A stretch of 64,000 nt of DNA. Source: Haloferax massiliensis. Lineage in GTDB: Archaea; Halobacteriota; Halobacteria; Halobacteriales; Haloferacaceae. The notes beneath the pieces were generated by a model. That model did no database searches and was not told the DNA's origin. It was given only the letters and a program-made list of their open reading frames with translations. This document shows positions 31,188-39,422 of this stretch, one piece after another. Location: positions 261,897-325,896 of the forward strand of contig NZ_CSTE01000005.1 of the NCBI RefSeq assembly GCF_001368915.1. The letters run 5' to 3'. The stretch's first letter is position 1, and each line of letters begins with the position of its first letter. The translations under genes and the position numbers were made by a program.

Positions 31188-32615
31188 ATGTCTGCCGAAC
31201 CATTCGTCGTCGGCGGCGGCGACGCCGCCGGACTCTCCGCCGCGAGCAAGTTCGCCCGCGCCGACACCGACCGCGACGTCGTCGTCTTCGAGAGGGGCCG
31301 GTGGGTCTCCTACGCCCACTGCGGCACGCCCTACTTCGTCAAAGGCGAGGTCGAGAAGCTCACCGACATGCTCTCGCTGTCGCCCGAGGCGGCCGCCGAG
31401 CGCGGCATCGACCTCCGGCGCGAACACGAGGTCGTCGCCGTCGACACCGACGAGCGAGTCGTCACTGTCGAGGGTCCCGATGGGACGTTCGACCAGCCCT
31501 ACGGCGACCTCCTCGTCGCCACCGGCGCGCGGGCGCTCCGCGACCCGATAGACGGCATCGACCTCGACGGCGCGTTCACGCTCCACGGACTGGACGACGC
31601 GGCGGCGATTCGGTCGTTCCTCACCGACCCGGACGAGGCCTCGGTGGCCGACCTCGGCGGCGGCGGGTTCGTCGACGAGGCGCGGGCGGCCCGCTTCGGC
31701 GCGATGGAACCGCCCGAGTCGGTCGCCATCGTCGGCGGCGGGTTCGTCGGCGTCGAGATGGCGGAGGCGTTCACCGCCCACGGCCTCGACGTACATCTGT
31801 TCCAGCGGTCCGGCCACGTCCTCAAGTCGTTCGGTGACGCCGTGGGCGAGCGGGTCGAAGAACATCTCGAAGCCCACGGCGTCACGCTCCACCTCGGCGC
31901 GTCGGTCGAGCGACTCCGCGGCGACGACGCGGACCGGGTCGAGGCCGTCGTCTGCGAGGGCGACGAACTCGCGGTCGACGCCGCGATGGTCGGCATCGGC
32001 CTCCGCCCCAACGCGGACCTCGTCGCCGACGCGGTCGACCTCGGCGAGACGGGCGCTATCGCGGTCGACGACTACGGGCGGACGAGCGCGGAGCGCGTCT
32101 ACGCCGCGGGCGACTGCGCCGAAATCGACCACGTCGTCACCGGCGAGCCGACGTGGAACACGCTCGGCCTGCCCGCGAACCGCGCCGGGCGCGCCATCGG
32201 GCAGACCGTCGCCGGCGACCCCGAACCCATCGGGACCGTCGCCGACACCTCGGTCGTGAAGGCGTTCGACCTCGAATGCGGTCGTGCCGGCGTGACGGAC
32301 CCCGACGAGGCCCGCGACGCCGGCTTCGACCCCGTCTCGGAGACCATCACCGCCGGCTCGCGGTCGGGCTACTACCCCGGCTCCGCCGAGACGACCGTCA
32401 CGCTCGTCGCCGACCGCGACACCGGCCGACTGCTCGGCGGGACCATCGTCGGGGCCGACCGCGCCGCCGTCAGAATCGACACCGTGGCGACCGCGCTCGC
32501 GGCCGAGTTGACCGTCGCCGAGGTGGAGCGCCTCGACCTCGGCTACGCGCCGCCCTTCAGCCCCGTCTGGGACCCGATTCTGACCGCGGCGAAGGTCCTC
32601 CGGGGCTCGCTGTAG
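31188..32615 (+). CDS. CoA-disulfide reductase / NAD(P)H oxidase-like flavoenzyme
   Basis: 475 residues, ATG 31188. FAD site VVGGGDAAGLSAASK at the N-terminus. The redox-active Cys45 in SYAHCGTPYFVKG is the single-Cys signature of CoADR/Nox (not a CxxxxC disulfide). NAD(P) site VAIVGGGFVGVEMAEAF near 180, second FAD motif VYAAGDCAEI, and a dimerisation domain at the C-terminus with SGYYPGS. Either keeps CoA reduced (haloarchaea use gamma-Glu-Cys and CoA thiols) or reduces oxygen. No rhodanese fusion. Confidence 0.88.
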   Translation: MSAEPFVVGGGDAAGLSAASKFARADTDRDVVVFERGRWVSYAHCGTPYFVKGEVEKLTDMLSLSPEAAAERGIDLRREHEVVAVDTDERVVTVEGPDGTFDQPYGDLLVATGARALRDPIDGIDLDGAFTLHGLDDAAAIRSFLTDPDEASVADLGGGGFVDEARAARFGAMEPPESVAIVGGGFVGVEMAEAFTAHGLDVHLFQRSGHVLKSFGDAVGERVEEHLEAHGVTLHLGASVERLRGDDADRVEAVVCEGDELAVDAAMVGIGLRPNADLVADAVDLGETGAIAVDDYGRTSAERVYAAGDCAEIDHVVTGEPTWNTLGLPANRAGRAIGQTVAGDPEPIGTVADTSVVKAFDLECGRAGVTDPDEARDAGFDPVSETITAGSRSGYYPGSAETTVTLVADRDTGRLLGGTIVGADRAAVRIDTVATALAAELTVAEVERLDLGYAPPFSPVWDPILTAAKVLRGSL

Positions 32616-32726
32616 GCCGCGGCGGTTCGAAATTCGAACCGAACAGAACGACTATTATCGACTGTGTGGTAACGATACGCTCACGTGCTGGATATTCCTC
32701 CAACTGAACGCGGGCGTATCGAAACC

Positions 32727-32762
32727 GAGCCGGCAGAGCCGGCGGAGCCGCCGAGTCGGGCG
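32727..32762. repeat. short 9-bp tandem tract
   Basis: GAGCCGGCA, GAGCCGGCG, GAGCCGCCG, AGTCGGGCG in tandem: another small 9-bp-periodic intergenic tract. Confidence 0.5.
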
Positions 32763-32791
32763 CGGCCGCGTCGGCGACCGCCGAGCGGAGC

Positions 32792-33718
32792 GTGGTGTCG
32801 GTGAACGGCCGGGTCGCCGCCGGGCTGTTCGTGCTTCTGGGGCTCCTCTGGGGCAGTTCGTTCGTCGCCATCGAAATCGGTCTCGCGTACTTCCCGCCGC
32901 TGCAGTTCGCGGGGCTTCGGTTCTTTCTCGCGGGGCTCATCGTCCTCGGCTACGCCGCCGTCTCGACCGACTACTGGCGGCCGCACGGCCGGACCGACTG
33001 GACGCTCGTCGGCGTCTCCGGCGGCCTCCTCATCGGCGCGCACCACGCGTTTCTCTACCTCGGACAGGAGCACGTCCCCGGCGCGGTGGCGGCCATCGTC
33101 ATCAGCCTCGGGCCGGTCCTGACCGCGCTGTTCGCGACCGGCATCCTCGGCGACCGCATCACGCCGCTCGGGGTCCTCGGCTTCGGCTTCGGCTTCATCG
33201 GCGTCGGTCTCGTCGCCCGACCGGACCCGAGCGCGCTCCTCTCCAGCGACGTGGTCGGCGTCGCGACCGTCCTCGTCGCCTCGGCGTGCTTCGCCCTCGG
33301 TGCCGTCCTGACGCGGCCCTTCTCCTCGGACATCCCGGCGCGGACGCTTCAGGCGTGGGCGATGCTGTTCGGGGCCGCGCTCCTGTCGGTCGCGGGCGTC
33401 GCCACCGGCGAGTCGCTCGCCGCCGTCGAGTGGTCCGGCGTCGCCGTCGGCTCCCTGCTCTATCTCGCCGTCGTCAGCGGCGCGGGCGCGTTCCTCATCT
33501 ACTTCGAACTGCTCGGCCGCTTCGGCCCGACGCAGATAAACCTCATCGGCTACCTCGAACCCGTCTCCGCGACGCTCCTCAGTTGGGCGTTCCTCGGCCA
33601 GCTCATCGACTCCGTGACCGCGCTCGGCTTCGTCTCCATCTTCGCCGGCTTCGCGCTCATCAAGCGCCGGGCGCTCGGCGAGTCGCTCGCGAAAGCGCTC
33701 GGCGAGGCGGCAGACTGA
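32792..33718 (+). CDS. EamA-family (DMT) transporter
   Basis: 308 residues; GTG start at 32792 (GTG codons at 32795 and 32801 are alternatives). Ten hydrophobic helices in two five-helix EamA repeats, the first opening with LLGLLWGSSFVAIEIGL and the second near TVLVASACFALGAVLTRPF; ends with YLEPVSATLLSWAFLGQ, typical of the family. Likely exports or imports amino acids or metabolites; substrate unknown. Monocistronic. Confidence 0.88.
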   Translation: MVSVNGRVAAGLFVLLGLLWGSSFVAIEIGLAYFPPLQFAGLRFFLAGLIVLGYAAVSTDYWRPHGRTDWTLVGVSGGLLIGAHHAFLYLGQEHVPGAVAAIVISLGPVLTALFATGILGDRITPLGVLGFGFGFIGVGLVARPDPSALLSSDVVGVATVLVASACFALGAVLTRPFSSDIPARTLQAWAMLFGAALLSVAGVATGESLAAVEWSGVAVGSLLYLAVVSGAGAFLIYFELLGRFGPTQINLIGYLEPVSATLLSWAFLGQLIDSVTALGFVSIFAGFALIKRRALGESLAKALGEAAD

Positions 33719-33873
33719 CGGCGAGGGCGCTCGCCTCGCTCCGGCCCGCCTTGACCGACTCTCTGCCCCCGCGAGCCGACGATTCGACGGTTGGACGAAC
33801 ATTCGACGATTGACCGAGTATTCGAGCGTTGGACGCGAATCCGTTTATCCGCCCTTCGCGACGCCTCGACACG

Positions 33874-34209
33874 ATGCGAATCCCGCTTCCGAAACACACC
33901 CTCGTCGCGCTGGCGCTCGTCGGCGCGCTCCTGACGACCGTCGTCGCGGCGGGGCTGGTATCGCCCACGCTCCTCCCCGGAACCGACACGCAGACGCCGG
34001 CCGCCGGCGACCACGCCGCGGCCCAGTCGAGCGACGCGCCGACGCCGAACCCCGACTTCACGCCCGCGGTCCAGTCGAACGGCGACGGCGACGGTGACGA
34101 GGAACACGAAGAGGGCGGCGAGGAACACGAGGAATACGGCGGTGACGAAGAACACGAGGACCGCGACGACGAAGAACACGAAGTCGAACACGAGGGCGAT
34201 GACGACTGA
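33874..34209 (+). CDS. secreted/anchored His-Glu-Asp-rich protein
   Basis: 111 residues, ATG 33874. One hydrophobic segment (LVALALVGALLTTVVAAGLV) anchors or secretes it. The mature end is low-complexity with EEHEEGG, EEHEEYGG and EEHEDRDD units, suited to divalent metal binding. Its last 11 nt overlap the ApbE start, so it heads a four-gene coupled operon. Confidence 0.75.
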   Translation: MRIPLPKHTLVALALVGALLTTVVAAGLVSPTLLPGTDTQTPAAGDHAAAQSSDAPTPNPDFTPAVQSNGDGDGDEEHEEGGEEHEEYGGDEEHEDRDDEEHEVEHEGDDD

Positions 34210-35074
34210 CGTCGTCTCGCGGGCGCGCTCGGCGCTCGGCGAATCCACGGTGACGTTCGACTGCTGCGATACGGCGTTTCTGGTCCGCGCGGTTGGCCGG
34301 GGCGCGCCCGCGGCGGCCCGTCGCGCCCGCGACACCGCCTTCGACCTCGAACGAGTGCTCGACGCCTTCGACTCCCGGAGCGCCGTCTCACGGCTCAACC
34401 GGACCGGCCGAGTCGACGACGCGACCGTCGCGGCGGTCGTCCGTCGCGGCCTCGACTACCGCGAGCGGACCGACGGCGCTTTCGATATCGGTGCCGGCGC
34501 GACCGAGGCCCGAGTCAAGGAGTACATCGCCGGCGAGTCCTCTGCGCGCCCCGGCGGTGACGTCCCCGAGGAGTCGGCGCGGGTCTCCGTCGACGGCACG
34601 ACCGTCGAGGTCGACGGTCGACTCGACCTCAACGGGCTCGCCAAGGGGTTCATCGTGGACCGAGCCGCCGCGGAACTCGACGGCTTCGCCCGGACCGGCT
34701 TCGTCGACGGCGGCGGCGACATCAGCGCCCCGACCGGTCCCGTCGCCGTCGAGAGTCCGTTCGGCGGCGACCGCCCGCTCCGCGTCCTCGACACCTCGTG
34801 GAACGTCGCAACCTCGTCGGGTCACCGGCGAGGCCGCGACGGCGTCGACCACATCTACGACCCGCGGGGCGGGCGGGTCGGGGCGCGGCACGACCTCGTC
34901 ACGGTCGTCGCCCGGCGCGACTGCACCGAGGCCGACGCGCTGGCGACGACGCTCGCGGCCCTGCCGCTCGCGGACGCGCTCTCGCTCGCCGAGGACTGGT
35001 CGGGGCTCGAAGCGTTCGTCGTTCACGACGGCGCGTTCCACGCGACGACGGGGTTCTCAGACCATGTCGCGTAG
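34199..35074 (+). CDS. apbE: ApbE-like FAD:protein FMN transferase
   Basis: 291 residues, ATG 34199 inside the previous gene. ApbE attaches FMN to Thr/Ser of extracytoplasmic electron carriers. Matching blocks: FDSRSAVSRLNR near 60, GAFDIGAG near 97, GRLDLNGLAKGFIVDRA, FVDGGGDIS, and the Mg-binding C-terminal TEADALATTLAALP. No lipoprotein signal, unlike many bacterial ApbE. The N-terminal Met-Gly-Thr motif is replaced by CCDTAF. No obvious flavinylation acceptor motif was found in the adjacent small proteins. 3' end overlaps the next start. Confidence 0.88.
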   Translation: MTTDVVSRARSALGESTVTFDCCDTAFLVRAVGRGAPAAARRARDTAFDLERVLDAFDSRSAVSRLNRTGRVDDATVAAVVRRGLDYRERTDGAFDIGAGATEARVKEYIAGESSARPGGDVPEESARVSVDGTTVEVDGRLDLNGLAKGFIVDRAAAELDGFARTGFVDGGGDISAPTGPVAVESPFGGDRPLRVLDTSWNVATSSGHRRGRDGVDHIYDPRGGRVGARHDLVTVVARRDCTEADALATTLAALPLADALSLAEDWSGLEAFVVHDGAFHATTGFSDHVA

Positions 35075-35378
35075 GAAGCGGACGGACCGACTCGTCGCGC
35101 TCGCGGCGGTGTTCGTCCTCGTCGCGTCGATGGCGGCGGTCTGGGCCGTCGCCGACGCCCGGGCCGACCTCGAATCGCCGACCGTCGCGGACGACCCGGC
35201 CGCCGCAGTCGCGGATCGACAGGTCGCCGCAGTCGCAGACCGACAGGCTCCCGCGGACTACGACGGCGACGGCCTCGCCGACGACGCCGACGCGTGCCCG
35301 ACGCGCGCCGAGACGCAGAACGGTTTTCGGGACGGTGACGGCTGTCCCGACGCGGTCGCGACGACGAGGGCCTCCTGA
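35064..35378 (+). CDS. membrane-anchored TSP3-repeat calcium-binding protein
   Basis: 104 residues. An N-terminal hydrophobic anchor (LVALAAVFVLVASMAAVWAV) is followed by a short direct repeat (AVADRQVAAVADRQ) and a thrombospondin type-3 motif DYDGDGLADDADACP with a second half FRDGDGCPD. The paired Cys and the Asp ladder imply a calcium-stabilised extracellular module. Start overlaps apbE by 11 nt and its stop overlaps the next ATG by 1 nt. Confidence 0.8.
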   Translation: MSRRKRTDRLVALAAVFVLVASMAAVWAVADARADLESPTVADDPAAAVADRQVAAVADRQAPADYDGDGLADDADACPTRAETQNGFRDGDGCPDAVATTRAS

Positions 35379-35917
35379 TGGCGCTCGTCTGGTATCTCGA
35401 CCGGGCGCTGGCGCTCGTCGCCTACCCGGCGTTGTACCTCGCCGTCCTGACCGGAATCCTGTACAACGCGGAGGCGTTCGGCCCGCTCCGGGACGCCGCG
35501 AGGCGAATCCACGTCGAAGTGTCCGTGTTCGCGATGATGCTCGTGCTCGCTCACGGCGTCGTCGGCGTCGCCGACGTGTGGACCGTTCTCGACGGTGCCG
35601 CGCCGGTCCCCGACTACGGCCTGCCGTACCTGCTCGCGGGGTCGGCCGTCGGCGTCGGCGCGCTCGTCGTGCTCGTCGTCGCGGTCCTCGGGTTTCTCGA
35701 CCCGCGGCGGTTCGCCCGCCCGTGGTCGCCCCGCGTCGTCCACGCGTTCGCCTACGCCGGGTTCGGCTTCGCGACGCTCCACGCCGCCGCGGTCGGGACC
35801 GACCTCGCGGGCTTCGTCGTCCCCGGACTGGTCGCGCTGGTCGGCTTCCTCGCGTACGTGCTGGCGCTCAGAGCCCTCAGCCACGAGGCGGCGCGAGTGA
35901 CCGCACGAGAGTCCTAG
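35378..35917 (+). CDS. ferric-reductase-like membrane haem protein
   Basis: 179 residues with about five hydrophobic helices. Two helices each carry two His at haem-compatible spacing: His45/His59 and His122/His135. That is the bis-haem layout of ferric reductase/NADPH oxidase-type and MsrQ-type membrane domains. No NAD or FAD domain is fused. Translationally coupled to the TSP3 protein and downstream of apbE, so it probably passes electrons across the membrane to a flavinylated or metal-bearing partner. Confidence 0.7.
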   Translation: MALVWYLDRALALVAYPALYLAVLTGILYNAEAFGPLRDAARRIHVEVSVFAMMLVLAHGVVGVADVWTVLDGAAPVPDYGLPYLLAGSAVGVGALVVLVVAVLGFLDPRRFARPWSPRVVHAFAYAGFGFATLHAAAVGTDLAGFVVPGLVALVGFLAYVLALRALSHEAARVTARES

Positions 35918-35950
35918 GAGGCGAGGGCGGTTCTGGACCGCGTCTCGCTC

Positions 35951-36466
35951 TCAGTAGGCGTCCCACAGCCCGAGCAGTCGGTCGACCACGCCGTCGGTGA
36001 AGCTCCGCCGGTGGACCACGTACAGGTAGCGGACGCGGTCGGGGTCTCGAACCGCGTAGTAGACGCGCTGGCCGTCGCGCCGGCGGCTGACGAGATCGGC
36101 GTCGTCCAGCTTCGACAGGTGCCACGATATCGTCGAGGCGGACCGTTCGAGGCGGTCGCTCAGTTCTGACGTGGTGAGCGGGCCGTCGGCGAGGAGGTGC
36201 GCGATGATGCGCCGGGAGTACTGCCGGCGCAGGGCGTTCATCCGGCGTTGGTCCTCGTCGTCGAACTCGTCGGCGGGGTAGTAGCGGGTGAACTTCCCGT
36301 CGTCGGACACCTCGACGAGGCCGGCGTCAGCGAGCTCTCGAAGGTGATACTGGAGCGTTCCCTGCGCGAAATCGAGCCGGTCCAACAGCCCGCGGAAGTG
36401 GACTCCCGGCTGGTCGGAAACCGCGGCGTAGATGTCCCGCCGGGAGTCGAGTTCGAACTCGTCCAT
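35951..36466 (-). CDS. tandem winged-helix regulator
   Basis: 171 residues with two winged-helix domains. The first: DQPGVHFRGLLDRLDFAQGTLQYHLREL, with wing DGKFTRYYPAD. The second: GPLTTSELSDRLERSASTISWHLSKL, with wing DGQRVYYAVRDP. The double ArsR/MarR-like layout is common in haloarchaeal regulators of membrane neighbours. Separated by 3 nt from a small membrane protein gene upstream, so co-transcribed; it may sense that partner's status. Confidence 0.85.
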   Translation of the reverse strand: MDEFELDSRRDIYAAVSDQPGVHFRGLLDRLDFAQGTLQYHLRELADAGLVEVSDDGKFTRYYPADEFDDEDQRRMNALRRQYSRRIIAHLLADGPLTTSELSDRLERSASTISWHLSKLDDADLVSRRRDGQRVYYAVRDPDRVRYLYVVHRRSFTDGVVDRLLGLWDAY

Positions 36467-36469
36467 GCG

Positions 36470-36766
36470 TCAGTCCCGCGAGAGCGCGGCGAAGAAGCCG
36501 GCAAGTCCGACGAGAATGAGCGCCGCTGACCCGTGTTCGAGGAGTTCGACGGTCGCCGCGGTCGCCAAGCCCCAGTCGAGGAGGTAGTATTCGAGAAATA
36601 CGGCGAGTCCGTACAACGAGAACATCGCGTAGGACGCCGAGACGATGGCCATCCGCGCGTCGCGCTCCCGCCGCCACGCGAGCAGGCTGAGCACCGCGAG
36701 CGTGGTTCCGAGGAGGAGGATTCCGAGACTCGTCGCCTGTTCGACCTGTTGTGCGAGGGTGGCCAT
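36470..36766 (-). CDS. small three-helix membrane protein
   Basis: 98 residues, start at 36766 (MATLAQQVEQATSLG). Three hydrophobic helices (LGILLLGTTLAVLSLLA, AMFSLYGLAVFLEYYLL, AALILVGLAGFFAALS) and no soluble domain. The tandem-wHTH gene follows at once; such pairs in haloarchaea look like membrane sensor plus regulator. Function unknown. Confidence 0.75.
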   Translation of the reverse strand: MATLAQQVEQATSLGILLLGTTLAVLSLLAWRRERDARMAIVSASYAMFSLYGLAVFLEYYLLDWGLATAATVELLEHGSAALILVGLAGFFAALSRD

Positions 36767-36982
36767 GATGGTGTCCCGCGGGCGACTGCCCGGCGTTGTC
36801 GGGTCGACGGACCGTTCGGACAAAGCCGTTTTCGTACACCAATCGAATCGTCGTCGCGCGGAACAACGGGCACGAGTAGTCGAGCGAGTGAACACTCACT
36901 CATCATGCCCGCCGACTCCGTGCCGCCCTCGCTCGGTCCGGCACTTGTCTGCCGAAACGGCCGTTAGTGGATGCACGGATGT

Positions 36983-37017
36983 CTTCCGAAGGGTCGTGGT
37001 ACCTTGACCCTCGGAAG
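36983..37017. promoter_or_regulatory. large inverted repeat before cspA
   Basis: CTTCCGAAGGGTC (36983-36995) and GACCCTCGGAAG (37006-37017) pair with one bulged A around a 10-nt loop. It sits just upstream of a GGTTATCC TATA-like element, so either an operator or, if transcribed, a 5'-UTR hairpin. Confidence 0.55.
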
Positions 37018-37051
37018 GGTTATCCGTCGCCCACCCATCGGTTTGTTCGTA

Positions 37052-37258
37052 ATGGCACACGGCAAAGTTGATTTCTTCAACGACACTGGCGGCTACGGTT
37101 TCATCTCTACTGACGACGGCGACCTCGACGACGACGAAGACGTGTTCTTCCACATGGAAGACGTCGGCGGCGACGACCTCACGGAAGGCACTGAAGTCGA
37201 GTTCGACATCGAGTCCTCGCCCAAGGGCCCCCGCGCGGCGAACGTCGTCCGGCAGTAA
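37052..37258 (+). CDS. cspA: cold-shock-domain protein
   Basis: 68 residues, a single cold-shock OB-fold that binds single-stranded RNA or DNA. RNP1-like GGYGFISTDDG and RNP2-like DVFFHMEDV are both visible, with the haloarchaeal acidic loop DGDLDDDED between them. ATG 37052. Monocistronic, with a prominent inverted repeat upstream. Confidence 0.93.
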   Translation: MAHGKVDFFNDTGGYGFISTDDGDLDDDEDVFFHMEDVGGDDLTEGTEVEFDIESSPKGPRAANVVRQ

Positions 37259-37410
37259 TACCGAGACACGACTGCTGTTTATAGCGGCAGACGATACCTC
37301 GACTTTTCAGACGATTACACGCCGAGCAGGCGCTCTCTGTACACGCTACCCGTAGGGATAGCCGCTGCCCTCCTCGGGGTAATACCGCCGCCTACCCGTT
37401 CACCACCGAG

Positions 37411-37441
37411 AGCGGCGGCGTTCGCCGGCGAATCCGCCGCT
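37411..37441 (+). terminator. strong GC hairpin between cspA and znuA
   Basis: AGCGGCGG/CCGCCGCT stem enclosing a perfect 12-bp palindrome TTCGCCGGCGAA. It lies about 150 nt after cspA, so it could be a terminator or an independent element. Confidence 0.45.
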
Positions 37442-37448
37442 GGCACTG

Positions 37449-37488
37449 GATAATAAAATAAGAGAGAGAAATAACAGCCCTTATTATC
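37449..37488. promoter_or_regulatory. znuA promoter dyad
   Basis: GATAATAA (37449-37456) and TTATTATC (37481-37488) form an 8-bp inverted repeat with a 24-nt spacer in the AT-rich promoter, ending 21 nt before the start. Candidate site for a zinc-responsive repressor. Confidence 0.45.
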
Positions 37489-37509
37489 TATTGGGGAGTT
37501 TCTAATAAC

Positions 37510-38628
37510 ATGCGAACGAAAACCCGACGCAGGTTCCTCGCGACAGTCGCCGGAAGCGCCGCCGTCGGCCTCGCGGGTTGTCTCGGCGGTGATGACTCGT
37601 CCGATTCGACCGACTCGTCCGCCGAATCGGAGACGGCGGCGACGGCTTCGTTCTTCGTCTTCGGCGACGTGGCGCGACGCGTGGCCGGCGAGGCCGCGTC
37701 AGTCGACACGCTCGTCCCCATCGGTCAACACGGTCACGGCTGGGAGCCCGGTCCGGACGTGCAGGGCCGGGTGCTCGAATCCGACCTGTTCGTCCACGGG
37801 ATGCCCGGTTTTCAGCCGTGGGCCGACGACATCCGCGCCTCGCTCGAAGCCGACGGGTCGGGCGTCGCCGAAGTCGATGCCTCTGCCGACGTGGAACTCC
37901 ACGCAATCGGCGCTGACGGCCACGTCCACGACGACGAGTCCCACGACGAGACGGCGCATCACGACGAGGAGACGCACGCCGACGAGACGGAACACGCGGA
38001 AGAGACCGAACACGCCGACGAGACGCACCACGAGGAGACCGAGCACCACGACGACGAGCACACAGAGGAGTCGGAGACCCACGACCACGGCGAACTCGAC
38101 CCGCACTTCTGGCTGGACCCCACGCGGGTCGTCACCGCGACCGAGACGCTCCGCGACGCCTTCCAGTCGGTCGATTCCGCGAACGCCGACGCTTACGCCG
38201 CGAACGCCGAGTCCTACCGCGAGACGCTCTCGGACCTCGACGCGGCGTTCGAGGACGGCCTCGCGGACCGCGAGCGCGACGTGGTTCTCATCGCCGGCCA
38301 CGACGCCTACGGCTATCTGGCCGACCGCTACGACCTCGAAATCGTCGCGCTCACCGGTATCTCCCCCGACGAGGAACCGTCGCCGCGGGACATCGAGCGG
38401 GCGCAGGCGACCATCGAGGAACACGACATCCGACACGTCCTCGCCGACCCGCTGGAGTCCGACCGCGCCGCGCGGCAACTCGTCTCCGAGACGGACGCCG
38501 AGGACGTGCTCCCGCTCACGCCGCTCCCGGGCGTCACGACTGAGTGGGAGGAGCGCGACTGGGGCTACGTGGACATCATGCGCGAGGTGAACCTCCCGTC
38601 GCTCCGGACCGCCCTCGGCGCGCAATGA
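37510..38628 (+). CDS. znuA: ZnuA-type metal-binding Tat lipoprotein
   Basis: 372 residues. Tat signal RRRFLATVAGSAAVGLAGC with lipobox. Cluster A-I metal-binding protein: GQHGHGWEPGPDVQ, HGMPGFQPWAD, DPHFWLDP and AGHDAYGYLADRY provide the family ligands. A His/Glu/Asp loop (about 136-195, THADETEH-type units) marks zinc rather than manganese specificity. It delivers metal to the ZnuB/ZnuC importer encoded next; the stop overlaps the znuC start (ATGA). Confidence 0.92.
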   Translation: MRTKTRRRFLATVAGSAAVGLAGCLGGDDSSDSTDSSAESETAATASFFVFGDVARRVAGEAASVDTLVPIGQHGHGWEPGPDVQGRVLESDLFVHGMPGFQPWADDIRASLEADGSGVAEVDASADVELHAIGADGHVHDDESHDETAHHDEETHADETEHAEETEHADETHHEETEHHDDEHTEESETHDHGELDPHFWLDPTRVVTATETLRDAFQSVDSANADAYAANAESYRETLSDLDAAFEDGLADRERDVVLIAGHDAYGYLADRYDLEIVALTGISPDEEPSPRDIERAQATIEEHDIRHVLADPLESDRAARQLVSETDAEDVLPLTPLPGVTTEWEERDWGYVDIMREVNLPSLRTALGAQ

Positions 38629-39422
38629 CGGCCGTCTCGCTGTCCGACGTGGCCTTCTCGTACGGCGACGTGCCCGTCGTCGACGGGATTTCGCTCGACG
38701 TGCCCGAAGGGGAGTTCCTCGGACTCGTCGGCCCGAACGGGTCGGGAAAGAGCACGCTCCTGACGCTGATGCTCGGTCTCCGGCGACCGACCCGCGGCGA
38801 GGTGCGACTGTTCGACCGGCCAGCCCACGACTTCGCCGACGGCGAGCGCGTCGCCTACGTCGCACAGGACGTGACGAAGACCGCCCGCGACATGCCCGTC
38901 ACCGTCCGCGAGGTCGTTCGGATGGGTCGCTACCCGCGGAACCTGTTCAGCCGCTTCTCCGCAGACGACCGCGAGGCGGTCGCCGCGGCGCTCGACCGAG
39001 TCGGCATCGCGGACCTCGCCGACCGCCGGGTCGGGGCGCTCTCCGGCGGCCAGCGCCAGCGGGTCTTCGTCGCTCGCGCGCTCGCGGCCGAAGCCGACCT
39101 GCTCGCGCTCGACGAACCGACGGTCGCCCTCGACGCCGAGTCCCGCGAGGCGTTCTACGACCTTCTCGGCGACCTGAACGACGGGGGGATGACGGTCGTC
39201 CTCGTCGAACACGACATCGGGGTCGTCACGGCCCGCGCGTCCCGAATCGCCTGTCTCAACAAGCGGCTGTACTTCCACGGCTCTCCCGACGACTTCGCCG
39301 ACAGCGACGCGCTCGCCGCGGCCTACGGCGCGAATCAGCGCGTGCTGGACCACGACCACCAGCACGGCCGCCACGCGGGGTCTCACGGGCGCGCCCGCGA
39401 CGAACCGGAGGACGCGTCGTGA
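38625..39422 (+). CDS. znuC: zinc ABC transporter ATP-binding protein
   Basis: 265 residues, ATG 38625 overlapping the znuA stop. Walker A GPNGSGKST at 36-44, signature LSGGQRQR, Walker B LLALDEPTVALD, H-loop VLVEHDIGVV. A C-terminal tail DHDHQHGRHAGSHG is His-rich, unusual for the ATPase subunit and perhaps a zinc sensor. It energises import with the permease encoded by the overlapping downstream gene. Confidence 0.93.
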   Translation: MTAVSLSDVAFSYGDVPVVDGISLDVPEGEFLGLVGPNGSGKSTLLTLMLGLRRPTRGEVRLFDRPAHDFADGERVAYVAQDVTKTARDMPVTVREVVRMGRYPRNLFSRFSADDREAVAAALDRVGIADLADRRVGALSGGQRQRVFVARALAAEADLLALDEPTVALDAESREAFYDLLGDLNDGGMTVVLVEHDIGVVTARASRIACLNKRLYFHGSPDDFADSDALAAAYGANQRVLDHDHQHGRHAGSHGRARDEPEDAS

